A stretch of DNA of 64,000 nt from assembly GCF_900182555.1 (NCBI RefSeq), contig NZ_FXTH01000018.1, positions 1 through 64,000 of the forward strand, read 5' to 3'. A program made the position numbers and the translations under genes. The notes under the pieces are model-generated. The model ran no database searches. It saw nothing but the letters and a program-made list of their open reading frames with translations, and was not told the origin of the DNA. The stretch comes from Fodinibius sediminis. GTDB lineage: Bacteria > Bacteroidota > Rhodothermia > Balneolales > Balneolaceae. Shown one piece after another: positions 7,828 through 18,116 of this stretch; the first letter of the stretch is position 1; each line of letters opens with the position of its first letter.

Positions 7828-8331
7828 ATGGATACTAATTATACCACACCGTCCCAGACCCATATCGGGCACGTGCATTTGAAAGTATCTGATTTGGATC
7901 GGGCTCTTGAATTTTATCGTGATCTGCTCGGCTTTGAGCTAACCACCATGTATGGTGAGAATGCGGCCTTTCTGTCAGCCGGAGGATATCACCATCACAT
8001 CGGCCTCAATACCTGGCACAGTAAAGGAGGTTCGCCTGCGCCACGCAATAGCGCAGGACTCTATCACACCGCTTTTCTCTATCCCACGCGCAAAGATCTG
8101 GCTGAAATTCTACAGCGCCTCATTGATGAGGAATACCCCATCGATGGGGCCAGCGATCACGGCGTTTCGGAAGCAATTTACTTAAGGGATCCCGATGGCA
8201 ATGGCGTGGAGCTGTACTGTGACCGTCCCCGCGAGGAATGGGAATGCACCGAGGACGGCTCGGTCAAGATGGTTACTCAACCGCTTGACGTGCAGGATTT
8301 ACTGAAAGAATTGAACAAAAAAACACATTGA
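7828..8331 (+). CDS. VOC (glyoxalase/ring-cleavage dioxygenase) family protein
   Basis: A 167-residue single-module vicinal-oxygen-chelate protein. Metal ligands expected by the family are visible: His in IGHVHLKVSDL (about residue 14), His in LYHTAFLYP, and Glu in NGVELYCDRP; the segment DLLGFELTTMYG is characteristic. It resembles the CatE type (catechol-2,3-dioxygenase, mhq regulon of Firmicutes), though a single VOC half is shorter than full CatE, so it may dimerise. It lies between a flavin reductase and DoxX, the arrangement of quinone/catechol detoxification operons, which supports that role. Confidence 0.88.
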   Translation: MDTNYTTPSQTHIGHVHLKVSDLDRALEFYRDLLGFELTTMYGENAAFLSAGGYHHHIGLNTWHSKGGSPAPRNSAGLYHTAFLYPTRKDLAEILQRLIDEEYPIDGASDHGVSEAIYLRDPDGNGVELYCDRPREEWECTEDGSVKMVTQPLDVQDLLKELNKKTH

Positions 8332-8379
8332 ATCTGAATTTAACGACAACGAATTATAACAGAAATATCTTTTATCACA

Positions 8380-8784
8380 ATGAATAAATTGAAAATAACA
8401 TATTGGATTACCACGGGAATATTCAGTGCTATGATGCTATTTAGTGCTACGATGTACTTCACTAGTCCTGATATGGCCCAAACCTTTGAACACCTTGGAT
8501 TCCCGGATTACTTTCGAATAGAACTGGGCATAGCTAAAATAATTGGTGTCCTGCTGTTGCTTGCTCCCTTTACAGGACGTCTTAAAGAATGGGTTTATGC
8601 TGGATTTACCATCAACATGATCTCTGGCGGTATTGCTCATGCAGCAGCTGGCGATCCCATATCAGCTATTCTCACTCCACTTATATTTTTGGGGGTTTTA
8701 GTGGTCTCTTACGTAACGCTCCAGAAGTTGGATGATGAGATCGAGCCAGCTTTTGTAACACAGCTTATTGGTTCAACTTCATAG
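8380..8784 (+). CDS. DoxX-like integral membrane protein
   Basis: A 134-residue protein with four predicted membrane helices: about residues 8-28, 45-65, 72-92 and 96-115. The string ELGIAKIIGVLLLLAPF is the usual DoxX-like second helix. DoxX/MhqP-type proteins are found in operons responding to quinones, thiol-reactive agents or thiosulfate; the molecular activity of this subgroup is not established. It sits between the VOC protein and pirin and ends 13 bases before the pirin ATG. Confidence 0.88.
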   Translation: MNKLKITYWITTGIFSAMMLFSATMYFTSPDMAQTFEHLGFPDYFRIELGIAKIIGVLLLLAPFTGRLKEWVYAGFTINMISGGIAHAAAGDPISAILTPLIFLGVLVVSYVTLQKLDDEIEPAFVTQLIGSTS

Positions 8785-8797
8785 GCGGAAAGTACTA

Positions 8798-9538
8798 ATG
8801 ATACACATCGCCAATTCAAACGAACGACACAAGGTAAGCCGGGGACCATTTACTTCTCGGTTTCTTCCCTTGGGCCGGACCATACCGGACGCCAACGATC
8901 ATGGTATTGCCCAGATAGGGCGGCTGGAACACGCCATACTCGAAGGCGGCGCACTGGTTCCGATGCACCTGCATCAGAATGAGGAGATTCTTTCCTACAT
9001 TCGCAAAGGCACAATGCATCACAAAGACAGTGACGGCAATGATATACCCATTCTCAATAAGCATCTGATGCTGATGAATGCTGGCAGCGGCATTCAGCAT
9101 GAAGAGGGAGTTCGTGAAGGCGATGAGACCGTGGAGATGCTACAGATTTTTATCCGTCCCAAAGCGGATAACCTGAAACCAAAGGTGCAGTTTTATGAGC
9201 CCGATGTAATAAATAGCCGAAATAAATGGCGGCTGCTTGCTGGGCACGAGCAATCCGAAGCCCCGATGTTATTCAGAAGCGAGGTGTTGTTTTATGACCT
9301 GCATCTGCAAGAAGGAAACATCATTCAAAGTCCCAAACTGCAAGGGCTTACCGGCTTTATGTATCTGTTCAGCGGAAGTGTAACCATTGAGGATCACACC
9401 GAAATGGTTGGGGAAGGCGATCAAGTAATTATCAAAGATGAACAGTTGATCCTAAAAGCTAATGAAGATTCGAATATCGTCTTTTTTGTATTGGATGAAT
9501 CTGCACCCTATAGCCGGAATGGGCTTTATACAAAATGA
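8798..9538 (+). CDS. Pirin family protein
   Basis: About 246 residues from the ATG at 8798; a TTG start at 8768 would overlap doxX. It is a bicupin of the pirin/YhhW quercetinase-like family. The metal site of the N-terminal cupin is visible as PMHLHQNEEILSYIRKG with a later GSGIQHEEG. The C-terminal cupin contains VLFYDLHLQEG and GFMYLFSGSVTIEDH. Family members bind iron, cleave flavonols or act as redox-sensitive partners. It is the last gene of the electrophile/quinone block; no convincing terminator follows at once. Confidence 0.9.
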   Translation: MIHIANSNERHKVSRGPFTSRFLPLGRTIPDANDHGIAQIGRLEHAILEGGALVPMHLHQNEEILSYIRKGTMHHKDSDGNDIPILNKHLMLMNAGSGIQHEEGVREGDETVEMLQIFIRPKADNLKPKVQFYEPDVINSRNKWRLLAGHEQSEAPMLFRSEVLFYDLHLQEGNIIQSPKLQGLTGFMYLFSGSVTIEDHTEMVGEGDQVIIKDEQLILKANEDSNIVFFVLDESAPYSRNGLYTK

Positions 9539-9634
9539 AAAAAAGAAAGTTGCATCTATATAATGAAAATTGCGAAGAAAAGCGGAAATATTTGAATAAT
9601 GTCATTCGACTCTTCATATTACTGATGGAGTAAG

Positions 9635-9868
9635 TTACATTGCTTGAAATATGCTTTCTTTATTTGCATAGTACTCATCTATTTGATCGAAGATAGATTC
9701 TAGCACACCCTCAATAAATAGTCCAGTGGAATATATTTCCTTTTTTCCATTTGAAAACTTCATAAAGGTTCTGCCTGCTAGCCGCATCTGGTGTTCAGTG
9801 ACCTTATAGAATCCTCTGTAATTACCTGTAGTGTAATATACTCTTAGCCTTTGGTGAAAATCACGCAT
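9635..9868 (-). CDS. Hypothetical protein, 77 residues
   Basis: A short minus-strand frame whose product looks protein-like: basic and aromatic at the N-terminus (DFHQRLRVYYTTGNYR), then MRLAGRTFMKFSNGKKEIYSTG, and an acidic amphipathic C-terminal helix (LFIEGVLESIFDQIDEYY). I do not recognise a family. It stands alone in about 1.2 kb without other intact genes, next to the IS3-family remnant. No good Shine-Dalgarno sequence is visible before the ATG, which lowers confidence. Confidence 0.4.
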   Translation of the reverse strand: MRDFHQRLRVYYTTGNYRGFYKVTEHQMRLAGRTFMKFSNGKKEIYSTGLFIEGVLESIFDQIDEYYANKESIFQAM

Positions 9869-10033
9869 ATCAGTAATTAGCTTATAATCACATATTTAAG
9901 TAAGTGTAAAGTTTATCCTTTAAAATAATTGTAGTGGAGGGGACCGTTTACATATAGTGTACTTACCTATACAAAAATCAGTATGAAAAAATAAATCTGC
10001 TATTTATGTTGTATTTCTCTTGATGAAAAGCAG

Positions 10034-10067
10034 GTCTTGCACTGTGAAAAGGTGCAGGGCTTTTTTT
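10034..10067 (+). terminator. Intrinsic terminator-like hairpin
   Basis: GTCTTGCAC at 10034-10042 pairs (with two G-U pairs) with GTGCAGGGC at 10052-10060, followed by seven T. It faces the plus direction although no intact plus-strand gene lies just upstream, so a gene may have been lost here. The rest of 9869-10115 holds nothing I can identify. Confidence 0.5.
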
Positions 10068-10115
10068 AGCTTATCCTAATGATCTCCTCCTGATTTATGT
10101 ACCAGTTATAAGAAT

Positions 10116-10740
10116 AGAATCGGACGTTATATTATGTTTTTGAAAGTACCCATTCGGATGCATATCTCCGAGCGAGCTGAGTAAGGCCGGAAAGAGTTAT
10201 ATTCGATCCACCAGATCTCAATCTTCCCGAGAGCATCATCCAGGGATAAAATCCAATGCAGGTTCAAACATTCATCACGAAATCTCTCGTTGAAAGACTA
10301 TATATTGGGGTTGTCGGTGGTTTTTATAAGTCGGAAGAAGTCCAACGTAACCCCGTTATCGTGGCCACTGGTCTAAGATTTTGGAGGTGAAATCACTGCT
10401 ATTGTTGACTTGAATCCGAATAGGCAGTTGGCCGATTTGACAGTAAATCCGCTCCATGATCCCGGTTACATCCATACCTTTGATAGAGGAATCAGCATGT
10501 ATGCCCAGACATATGCGACTAAAATTCTCCACTATGGTTAAGGCACGGGGCCGACGCCTGTGGAAGAGCTGATCGGCCACAAAATCCATACTCCAAAGTT
10601 GGATGGCCCGCTGAGGGAGAGGCCATCCAGACGGTGTTCAATCGCCCGGCTCCGGTGTGGACGTTTTAACAATAAGTTTAGCCTCCTCGGCTTATAAAGT
10701 CGATATACATGTTTGTGGTTTGTCTGTAGCAGCCTTTCAT
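10116..10740 (-). mobile_element. IS3-family transposase (orfB) remnant, left copy
   Basis: Read on the minus strand, this is the C-terminal two thirds of an IS3-family orfB split over several frames. HKHVYRLYKPRRLNL is followed after a frameshift by WSMDFVADQLFHRRRPRALTIVENFSR, the integrase-core start with the first catalytic Asp. Then come QVNNSSDF, where the family has DNGSEF, so the second Asp is lost, and LSLDDALGKIEIW with EYNSFRP at the end. Stop codons and frameshifts make it inactive. The 3' end is homologous to the fragment at 30666. It abuts the 3' end of the channel gene at 10737. Confidence 0.85.
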
Positions 10741-11387
10741 GGAGATGATTTTATATCATCAGATCTGTAGTTGAATTGAGGCAATCCAATCTGATAATGA
10801 TAGGAAATGAATCTAAGTGCAATTGTACTGAAAATAGCTATGGCCTGTATTGCAATGCTACTTCCAAAACGCTTCAAGAGAACTATATATATCAAGCCTC
10901 CAATAATTGAAGCGGTGGCATAAATTTCCTTTCGAAAAATAAGGGGACGGGATCCTGACAGAACATCCCTGACCACACCGCCAAAACATCCTGTAATAGT
11001 TCCAAGTGCAATTGCAATCCCATTACTCATATCGGCCCTAAGGCCAACCTGCACTCCCATCACTGTAAATAGGCCCAACCCAACAGCATCAAAAAAGAAT
11101 ATCCAGCTTTGCACTTTCCGCATGCGACTTCGAAGAGTTACCGTAAGTATAAAACCAGCAATAACAGACCAGATTGCAAGTGAATTTGTCAGCCAACTCA
11201 CCGGTAAATTTCCAACCATTAAATCTCGTATTGTACCTCCCCCAATTGCTGTGACAAAAGCTAAAACAAGAATCCCAAATAAGTCATATCTGTGTTGAAT
11301 AGCCGCAGTAGCTCCTGATACGGCAAAAGCAAAGGTTCCTAGTATTTCAGCTATAGTAATAAATTGGCTGCCAGAAAATTCAATCAT
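10737..11387 (-). CDS. TRIC-like/UPF0126 cation channel family protein
   Basis: A 216-residue membrane protein with seven predicted helices. It has two repeats of the family's glycine motif: AVSGATAAIQHRYDLFGILVL with GGGTIRDL, and later GCFGGVVRDVL. These define the YadS/UPF0126 family, prokaryotic relatives of trimeric intracellular cation (TRIC) channels that pass K+ and other monovalent cations. The length is normal for the family. Its stop codon lies a few bases from the IS3 remnant. It has no operon partner; the sequence upstream to 12057 is empty. Confidence 0.9.
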   Translation of the reverse strand: MIEFSGSQFITIAEILGTFAFAVSGATAAIQHRYDLFGILVLAFVTAIGGGTIRDLMVGNLPVSWLTNSLAIWSVIAGFILTVTLRSRMRKVQSWIFFFDAVGLGLFTVMGVQVGLRADMSNGIAIALGTITGCFGGVVRDVLSGSRPLIFRKEIYATASIIGGLIYIVLLKRFGSSIAIQAIAIFSTIALRFISYHYQIGLPQFNYRSDDIKSSP

Positions 11388-12056
11388 ATTAATCTTGCTG
11401 TCTTGCCATTATTAACAAAGTTTACACTTCCGATGGAGATATATAAAACCGGTAATTTTATTCAGTTGCACAAATAGTATATTATTTCTGTAAGCTTCCA
11501 CATTAGTTCTGAATTGCAACTAGACTTAGGAAGAAGGTTCACATTAGGAAAGCTCCCCCATCTGATTTGAACTATAAAGTAAGCCTCATCCAGTACATAA
11601 AATGGCATATATGATTCTCTGTCCTCCACTTTGAAACCAATAAACATCTGAAACATCTTTCATGCCAGCATACACTTGACTCAGCGTTGAATATATGCAT
11701 TTGAAGTAAATATTATCGGCATCTTATTTATTGATACGAAACAGATCCTTAATCATATTTATCGGCAAATCATAATCAGCCAAGCGAGAATAAAATTCCT
11801 GATCTGAATATATCAGAGATAAAGTTAGGATTGATATATACACCTCATGATAAAGTTTATTTCATCCAAACATAAAATAGGAGGGCGATATGGTTGAACA
11901 CTAATTGATGGTGGTTTTACATACAGATGTAAAATACTAAAACTCATATCATGCTACCATGACCTTTTTGCTCTGGGATATCGGAAGATAGTTTTTAAAA
12001 AATTGCTACGTTACGTTTGCATTAAATGGTTGAGAATTTAGTTAGAGAAGAAAAAT
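11388..12056. other. Gene-free stretch
   Basis: About 670 bases with stops in all frames, apart from a 64-codon minus frame (11462-11656) with no RBS or recognisable content. It is AT-rich and may be decayed sequence, since it runs into the oxidoreductase fragment at 12057. Confidence 0.5.
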
Positions 12057-12149
12057 CTTGAGGATAAACAGATTATCATTATCGGTGGTGGTTTTGCCGG
12101 TATGAACCTAGCATAAAAACTGTCCGATAAAGAAGGTATCGATATATCA
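12057..12149 (+). pseudogene. Remnant of an Ndh-type FAD/NAD oxidoreductase N-terminus
   Basis: Translation gives EDKQIIIIGGGFAGMNLA, a stop codon, then KLSDKEGIDIS. This is the FAD-binding GxGxxG start of a type II NADH dehydrogenase (compare VGGGFGGITAAKQL in the intact gene at 44006), with a TAA where Lys is expected. Nothing recognisable follows, because the AraC gene's 3' end begins at 12150. The fragment shows that a larger gene was lost here. Confidence 0.7.
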
Positions 12150-13013
12150 TTAGAAGCTGGGCTGATTATCAAATCTTTCTCTGTACATAGAAGGATTTGT
12201 ATTCAAAATATCTTTAAACTGCTTATTAAAGTTTGAAATGGAGTTATATCCACATTTGTAGCTGATTTCAGTCACATTTAAATTCGTTTCCATTAACAAA
12301 CGACAAGCTTGTCCAATCCGATATTCTTTGATATAAGTGAAAAAAGTTTTTCCCGTTACTTTTTTAAAATGTCTGCAGAAAGCGGCTTTAGTGAGTCCAA
12401 TAATACTGACGATATCATCTAGAGAAATGTCCTCCTTATAATGCTCCATAACATACTTACAGGCTTTGTTGATTCTCTGATAATCCTCTTTACTAAAAGA
12501 AGTGGTATAGCCAGAGCTTGCTAAAGACTTCGAATCGAAGTTAGTTGATAGAGTATTTAAAACGGAAAGAATTTCCAGCATACAATCTGTTCTATCCAGT
12601 GTAAACATTTTTTGGATACGATCTGCAATGACTTTCGTTTCTCCAAAAAATTCTATGCCTGATTTTGACTGCTTAACCAACTTTCGAATTGAATTAAATT
12701 CCGGGCATTTAAGAAGATCATTGTTAAAAAAAATGTTATTTAAATGTATAACTAAGGAACCAGCTCTATCCTTCTTGGTAAATTCTTGACCACAGTTGAA
12801 TAAATGAGGTAGCTCTGAACCCAGAAACAATAAATCCCCCTTATTTAAGACAGAGACATTATCTCCAATAACCTTTTCCCCTTTGCCCCCCCAAATATAG
12901 ATCAGCTCATATTCTTCATGAAAATGCCAAAGACCATCAAATGATTGCCCTATAGTATTCTTGAGTTTGAATGAGTGGCGGGCGTCTACATTCTTTTTAT
13001 ATATAGGATCCAT
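12150..13013 (-). CDS. AraC family transcription regulator
   Basis: A 287-residue AraC/XylS regulator. The N-terminal cupin (about 1-140) has the metal/sugar-pocket strings WHFHEEYELIYIWGG and GDLLFLGSELPHLF. The C-terminal double helix-turn-helix (about 185-283) has ISLDDIVSIIGLTKAAFCRHFKK and VTEISYKCGYNSISNFNKQFK. Many such proteins sense a carbohydrate and control the adjacent catabolic cluster. It is the nearest regulator to the sialic-acid genes and points away from them, so control of that cluster is likely but not shown. It may equally have come in with the flanking rearranged DNA. Confidence 0.9.
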   Translation of the reverse strand: MDPIYKKNVDARHSFKLKNTIGQSFDGLWHFHEEYELIYIWGGKGEKVIGDNVSVLNKGDLLFLGSELPHLFNCGQEFTKKDRAGSLVIHLNNIFFNNDLLKCPEFNSIRKLVKQSKSGIEFFGETKVIADRIQKMFTLDRTDCMLEILSVLNTLSTNFDSKSLASSGYTTSFSKEDYQRINKACKYVMEHYKEDISLDDIVSIIGLTKAAFCRHFKKVTGKTFFTYIKEYRIGQACRLLMETNLNVTEISYKCGYNSISNFNKQFKDILNTNPSMYRERFDNQPSF

Positions 13014-13471
13014 GAGATGCTATAATTTTGATCTATTTAATATCTTAAAAAAACATATATCAATATAATACAACGATCTCAATGAAACAGTCAATCGATT
13101 TCAGGTTTATCTAAACAAGAGGCCCGGTCAGCCCCTAAAAGGGCTTCAAAAATATCGGTCTTGCATTAGGAAGGAAAGGTTAAAATATTTCTGATCTCAT
13201 TATTTTATATGGGGATATCACAACCTGCATCATAACACATAATATGAGTAATATTTGTGCAGTTGATCTTTGGTAGTAATTCCTCTTTAATAACTCGGTT
13301 AAAACTTTCAGTAGAATGGTAATAGGGATAGTCCCTCAGTTTTTTACTATTTGACAGAACTATTTGATATAAGTGCCCAGTCGGTTTTTGTGGAATCACT
13401 ATCTGCTATTAACAAGCTCCTTATTTTGTATTTATTTCATAATTTATCATAAATATTTAATCAACTGTAAT
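13014..13471. other. Intergenic region between AraC regulator and epimerase
   Basis: It holds the upstream region of the AraC gene (AT-rich, with AAACATATATCAATATAAT) and the 3' flank of the epimerase. A 64-codon GTG-started minus frame at 13205-13399 has reasonable composition but no recognisable match and is not called. Confidence 0.5.
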
Positions 13472-14653
13472 TCATTCTTTCTGGGCTAACTCTTCGAACG
13501 TTTGCCAGCATTCGTACATAGCTCGTGGTACGTGGAAGCAGCCTTTCCATTTGCTCCCTTTGAGGGTGGTATAGCGTTCACCCTGGCGGTTGAGGTAACC
13601 AAACCACTCACCGTAATCGGAATCGTTAAATCGTTTCCAGCTGTAGTCGTGTACTTTTTGGTACCATTTGGCACTTTCGCTGCGTTCTGTAAGCAAATAA
13701 CCTTTGGAAAGGGCAATAAGAGTTTCCAGGTGTACCCACCAGAGTTTTTGTGTCCATTCCAACTGCAGGGGCGGGTGTCCCTCGGCATCAAGAAAGTAGT
13801 AGATACCGCCATATTCAGAATCCCAGCCGAACTCGATCAGGTTGAGGGTAATATCAGTGGCCTTTTCTATGAGCTTCTGATCACTGCGCCGTCGTCCAAT
13901 CTCCATCAAAAACCACATCGCCTCAATGCCATGGCCTGGATTAACCAGCCGTCCTTCGTAACTGTCTGAATACGAACCGTTTTTCAGTACGTATTCATGC
14001 ATTACTTTCTGTTTGTCATCCCAGAATATTTCTGTTACTTCGTGAATGCACCGGTCAAGTGATTGCTCTACCTTTTTCTGATCCAGTATATTTTCCATTT
14101 CTAAGTTGAGTACGCTTAACATCATAGGAAGGGCAAAGCCTTTAAGGGGACGTGTACCGCGAACAGATTTTTCGTACTGTCCTTTAGGATTATCACGTCG
14201 ATCTAGAATATTCTCGTAAGTTCTGATGGCAATAGTTCGGGCTTCTTCCTCCCCGGTAGCTTGGTAGTACTCATGAAAGGCAAGGGCTGCAAAGCAATCT
14301 GAGAAGATATTATAGGGCTGAATTAGGGGCTCTCCCCGGCGGTTCATAGAGAAGTACCAATTGCCTGAAGCATCCATACCGTGTTCTTTCAGAAACTGAT
14401 AACCCTTTTCTGCTATACTGAGCCATTTATCTTTTGAATCTACGCGGTTATATAGCATGGAGAATGTCCATACCTGCCTTGCCTGCAGCCAAATGAACTT
14501 GTCGGTATCATAGGCTGTACCATCCCGGTCTAGACAGCTAAAGTACCCTCCGTATTTTTCATCGACAGAATGCTTTTCCCAAAAAGGGATAACATCTGAT
14601 AGAAGTGCTTCTTTATACTTCTTAGCAAGTGCTTTTGGCTTTTCATTGAACAT
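13472..14653 (-). CDS. N-acylglucosamine 2-epimerase (AGE family)
   Basis: About 393 residues of an (alpha/alpha)6-barrel epimerase interconverting N-acetylmannosamine and N-acetylglucosamine. Family landmarks include [55 protein letters not shown] with one catalytic His, and [16 protein letters not shown] near the end with another. The ATG at 14653 is preferred; a TTG at 14665 would overlap the upstream stop. It follows the NanM-symporter gene almost without gap, so the two are co-transcribed. In Bacteroidota-type sialic-acid use (NanL/NanE) this step replaces the ManNAc kinase/NanE route, leaving GlcNAc for a kinase not present here. Confidence 0.93.
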   Translation of the reverse strand: MFNEKPKALAKKYKEALLSDVIPFWEKHSVDEKYGGYFSCLDRDGTAYDTDKFIWLQARQVWTFSMLYNRVDSKDKWLSIAEKGYQFLKEHGMDASGNWYFSMNRRGEPLIQPYNIFSDCFAALAFHEYYQATGEEEARTIAIRTYENILDRRDNPKGQYEKSVRGTRPLKGFALPMMLSVLNLEMENILDQKKVEQSLDRCIHEVTEIFWDDKQKVMHEYVLKNGSYSDSYEGRLVNPGHGIEAMWFLMEIGRRRSDQKLIEKATDITLNLIEFGWDSEYGGIYYFLDAEGHPPLQLEWTQKLWWVHLETLIALSKGYLLTERSESAKWYQKVHDYSWKRFNDSDYGEWFGYLNRQGERYTTLKGSKWKGCFHVPRAMYECWQTFEELAQKE

Positions 14654-14661
14654 GGGGGATA

Positions 14662-17394
14662 TCAATTTTCGTCTCTTTTAGTTACGAGTGTGCGATATGT
14701 AAGCCCTTCCAACTTCTTTCCGTGGTCGGGGAACAGATAACTGATAAAATATCCGGAAAAAACGCATACGGGAATACCAATAAGTGGATAAATATAAAAG
14801 TGAATAGGTGTATGGAATTTAACGATGTAAAGGACTATTAAGCTTATAATAGCTCCAATGAGAGCACCTGTGCCATGTGTGCGCTTGGTAAAAATGCCAA
14901 GAATAAAGATGCCGGCTAAGGCACTGCTTAGTAATCCGATGATTTCCTGGAAGAAGAAATACAGGGATTGAATAGGAAAGCTGGCCAATAAACAAGCAAT
15001 AAGAGTTCCTAATACACCAGTAAGTACAGTAACCCAGCGTGCTAGGTTCAATCGGGCATTTTCAGTTGAAGCAGGAACAAAACGTTCATAAAAATCCACT
15101 GTTGCAACAGTGGAAATACTGTGCATGCTGCTGTCCAAACTCGACATGGAAGCGGAAAAAATTCCGGCAATTAAAAGTCCGGCATATCCCATAGGTAGCT
15201 GTTGCCCAATAAAAAGCGGGAACACCTGGTCATTTTGCATGCCTACAGATAAAAAATCCGGATTTAGTTTGTAAAAAACGTAGAGGCAAGTTCCCAGGGC
15301 AAAAAAGAGAAATCCGGTGGGAATGGAGATGATCCCATTGGTCCAGATACTGTCAGCAGCTGATTTTTCATCGCGGGTGGTTAGATAGCGTTGAATGACA
15401 GCTTGATCAGTGGTGTAAGGGCCAAATTGAAGTGCAAATGAGCCCAGGAAAATCGACCAGGTTGCCAGGGATGTAAAGCTAAAACTGAAATCAAAAAGCT
15501 GCAGTTTATCGTGTTCCAGCGCTGTAGTATAGACTATCTCCAATCCACCTACATAATTAATAATGAAATAGAGGCTATATATAATACCGCTGACAAGAAT
15601 AAATACCTGTAATACATCACTCCATATTACGGCTTCAATACCACCGAGAGTGGTGTATATAATTGCAAGGACTCCCATTAAGATAATGGCAGCATAAATG
15701 TTCATATCTAGTATGGCAGTGAGGGTCAGAGCGGGCAGAAATACCACTACACTCATGCGACCTAGTTGAAAAAGAATAAACGAAACGCTACCAAAGAGCC
15801 TGACCGCAAGGTGGAACCGTTTTTCAAGGTATTCATAGGCTGAAGTAACGTTTAATCGCCGGAAAAAGGGTAGATAGAAGTAAATGACAACCGGTGCCAT
15901 TAGAAAGATGGTAAAATAGGCGATAAAAACGATCCAATTATCGGCATAGGCCAGAACCGGAGTAGAAATAAAAGTAATGGCGCTGAGCTGCGTGGCATAA
16001 ATACTAATGCCGGCAGCCCACCAGGGAATGCGGTTGCCAGCTAGAAAGTAATCATCGGTGGCATCTTCCCTGTGTGAAAAATAGAATCCCATACCAATTA
16101 AAATGATTGCATAGAGCCCCAGTGCACTATAATTGACCCAACCAAATTGAGGGGTCCGGGAATCAATTGTGCCCTGCCAAACTTCCGGGGTACGCACGCC
16201 GGGCCTCGTTTCTCCGCTGGGAAGAATAATTTGATCATTCCATTTCACTGCTGTTGTTGTTACCGGCGGAGGATTGGGCAGCTGTCCTACGTTGTCCCAG
16301 CTATCTGTGATTGTGTGGTAAGAAAGTACATTCTTTGAAAAAGGATTTTCTTGGGTTAAATTATCTGTGAGTTTTAGTTCAAACGCTTCGATTTGTTGCT
16401 TTATATCCTGCTGTCTGGAAGATGGCAGTACTTGCATCTGATTTCGGAGACTGTCCATTTGAGTAATAAGTTCAAGTCGTTCCATTAGTGCATCACCGGA
16501 ATCACCTCCAAAAACGAGGATATGCGAGTCACCGGAGGGTAGAGCAGAGGCGCCCATAACCGAACGACTACTATCCGGGAGATTATGTCCTACATCTCCC
16601 AGTACATTCCATTTCTGCTCCTTGATATTATAGCGGTATGCATCGTTAAGGATATTCATTGATCCATCGGCGTTAAGGTTGCGGCCACTGAACAGAAAGA
16701 AATAGGGGGTGTCTCCTTTGTATTGGGCAGCAGCTATTGGCAATATGCGTGAGGGACCTGGCCATGGGTGCAGTTCTTCCCATTGTAAGTCCTCCTCTTT
16801 AGAGATATCCAGCTTCCAGAATATTTTGGTCGCTTCGGGGTCATTCATCGAGTGTTGCCCACCGGCTACATAGATAGTATTATCGATAAAACCCACATCC
16901 ATAAATGCAAGTGGTTTGGGAAGCGAAGGAAGATTTTCTATATCGATGGATTTGGAATCGGGCTCCCATTGCAGTCGATAAACCTTTGATGAAACCGTTT
17001 TGCCATCAGTTCCGCCGATAAGAATAATTCCGTTTTCAGTTGAGACAGTAGCTCCATAGGCCAGCGAATCAGGGAGCGTCAGTCCCGGACTGGTATGCCA
17101 ATTATAGGATGCACTATCCTGTTGCAGGATATGGATTGTATTATAAAATACTTTCTCTCCGCCTTTCCCAGGCATAGCTGACGGAAAATTAGCACCTCCA
17201 CCCATTAGAAGAACATTATTATGAGTGCCGACAAAAGCACCAGCTACCCCGTTACTGTCGGGATAGTCGGAAAGACTATGCCAATGTATAATATTTTTAC
17301 TCGTATCTGCGGAGGAATCCTGAGCTATGGCGTTGTAATATAATGCCATAGTTACTACTAGCAACAGGATTACATATTGTATTAGATTTTTCAT
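14662..17394 (-). CDS. Fused NanM-type mutarotase and Na+/solute symporter
   Basis: About 910 residues from the ATG at 17394. It has a signal peptide ending near AIAQ, then a Kelch-type six-bladed propeller (about 35-400) of the sialic-acid mutarotase family ([45 protein letters not shown]). An extra coiled-coil-like insert ([18 protein letters not shown]) breaks the propeller near residue 320. From about 425 a Na+:solute symporter follows with some 13 helices ([39 protein letters not shown]). The two parts would convert alpha- to beta-sialic acid in the periplasm and carry it across the inner membrane. A TTG start at 17421 is possible. It is divergent from susC. Confidence 0.9.
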   Translation of the reverse strand: MKNLIQYVILLLVVTMALYYNAIAQDSSADTSKNIIHWHSLSDYPDSNGVAGAFVGTHNNVLLMGGGANFPSAMPGKGGEKVFYNTIHILQQDSASYNWHTSPGLTLPDSLAYGATVSTENGIILIGGTDGKTVSSKVYRLQWEPDSKSIDIENLPSLPKPLAFMDVGFIDNTIYVAGGQHSMNDPEATKIFWKLDISKEEDLQWEELHPWPGPSRILPIAAAQYKGDTPYFFLFSGRNLNADGSMNILNDAYRYNIKEQKWNVLGDVGHNLPDSSRSVMGASALPSGDSHILVFGGDSGDALMERLELITQMDSLRNQMQVLPSSRQQDIKQQIEAFELKLTDNLTQENPFSKNVLSYHTITDSWDNVGQLPNPPPVTTTAVKWNDQIILPSGETRPGVRTPEVWQGTIDSRTPQFGWVNYSALGLYAIILIGMGFYFSHREDATDDYFLAGNRIPWWAAGISIYATQLSAITFISTPVLAYADNWIVFIAYFTIFLMAPVVIYFYLPFFRRLNVTSAYEYLEKRFHLAVRLFGSVSFILFQLGRMSVVVFLPALTLTAILDMNIYAAIILMGVLAIIYTTLGGIEAVIWSDVLQVFILVSGIIYSLYFIINYVGGLEIVYTTALEHDKLQLFDFSFSFTSLATWSIFLGSFALQFGPYTTDQAVIQRYLTTRDEKSAADSIWTNGIISIPTGFLFFALGTCLYVFYKLNPDFLSVGMQNDQVFPLFIGQQLPMGYAGLLIAGIFSASMSSLDSSMHSISTVATVDFYERFVPASTENARLNLARWVTVLTGVLGTLIACLLASFPIQSLYFFFQEIIGLLSSALAGIFILGIFTKRTHGTGALIGAIISLIVLYIVKFHTPIHFYIYPLIGIPVCVFSGYFISYLFPDHGKKLEGLTYRTLVTKRDEN

Positions 17395-18116
17395 CAGCAG
17401 AAGCCCTTTCTTATAATTCAAAAATGATTGGCTGATAAAACAATTAAGCCAAAGTTAATTATGATAGAGATAATGATAGGAATGAGTCCATAAAATAGGT
17501 TCTCATTTTTTATCCTTTGGCTTGGAGGGCTTAAGGGTAAATAATAAAAGAAATAATAAGTTCAAAAATCTTTTGCTTGATTTTGTGTCATCAGTACTCC
17601 GAGGGGATGGAATCAATTTTTGGGGTTTAAGCCATTTAAACAAGGAACCTGGTTTAATACGGTAGCTAAGAAACACATGGCTCAATAACGGCACCATAAG
17701 TTTAACAAAGCTTACTTTTAAGTATTAAATCTAACTGCTCAACGTGTTTACTATTATTATTGACGTTAAAAGGAAGATGGAATAATTAACCATCTTTTTT
17801 TCTTACAAATTGTTGCTTGCTCCTTAAACCATTCGAAAATAGTGTATTGGTAATATCCTTCCCTTAATTACCACGTAATTGATTATTTATTTAATAAATA
17901 TTTAATAAATATCAATATAGTAGCAGTATGAATCAATTTTTGAGTAGACATCCCTTTTTGAGTTCTGCATAATGCTTTTGAAATAGGCTTGGAGGCTTAT
18001 AAATAATAACGAAAATCTATAAATAATAAGGAAAGGTAACCTAGTTAGGGGAAATATAGTAAGGAAATGTATGTAAATAATGTATGTAAAGGTTTAACTT
18101 AAAAACACTCAATACT
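17395..18116. promoter_or_regulatory. Divergent control region between symporter and susC
   Basis: About 720 AT-rich bases without a convincing gene. Tandem 11-bp repeats TTAATAAATAT lie at 17891-17901 and 17902-17912. A second direct repeat, TATAAATAATAA followed by (C/G)GAAA, occurs at 17998 and 18018, one 20-bp step apart. These could be regulator sites for both operons; the 5' leader of susC also holds two copies of ATGTATGTAAA-like sequence near 18068-18090. Confidence 0.4.

Noticed and set aside
11462-11656. 64-codon minus frame
   Set aside because: No RBS, no recognisable motif, in a decayed stretch.
13205-13399. 64-codon GTG-started minus frame
   Set aside because: Composition is acceptable, but there is no family signal and only a weak, distant RBS; it could be a gene fragment.
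17503-17697. 64-codon minus frame upstream of the symporter
   Set aside because: Low-complexity, Lys/Leu/Ser-rich end and no RBS; probably part of the control region.
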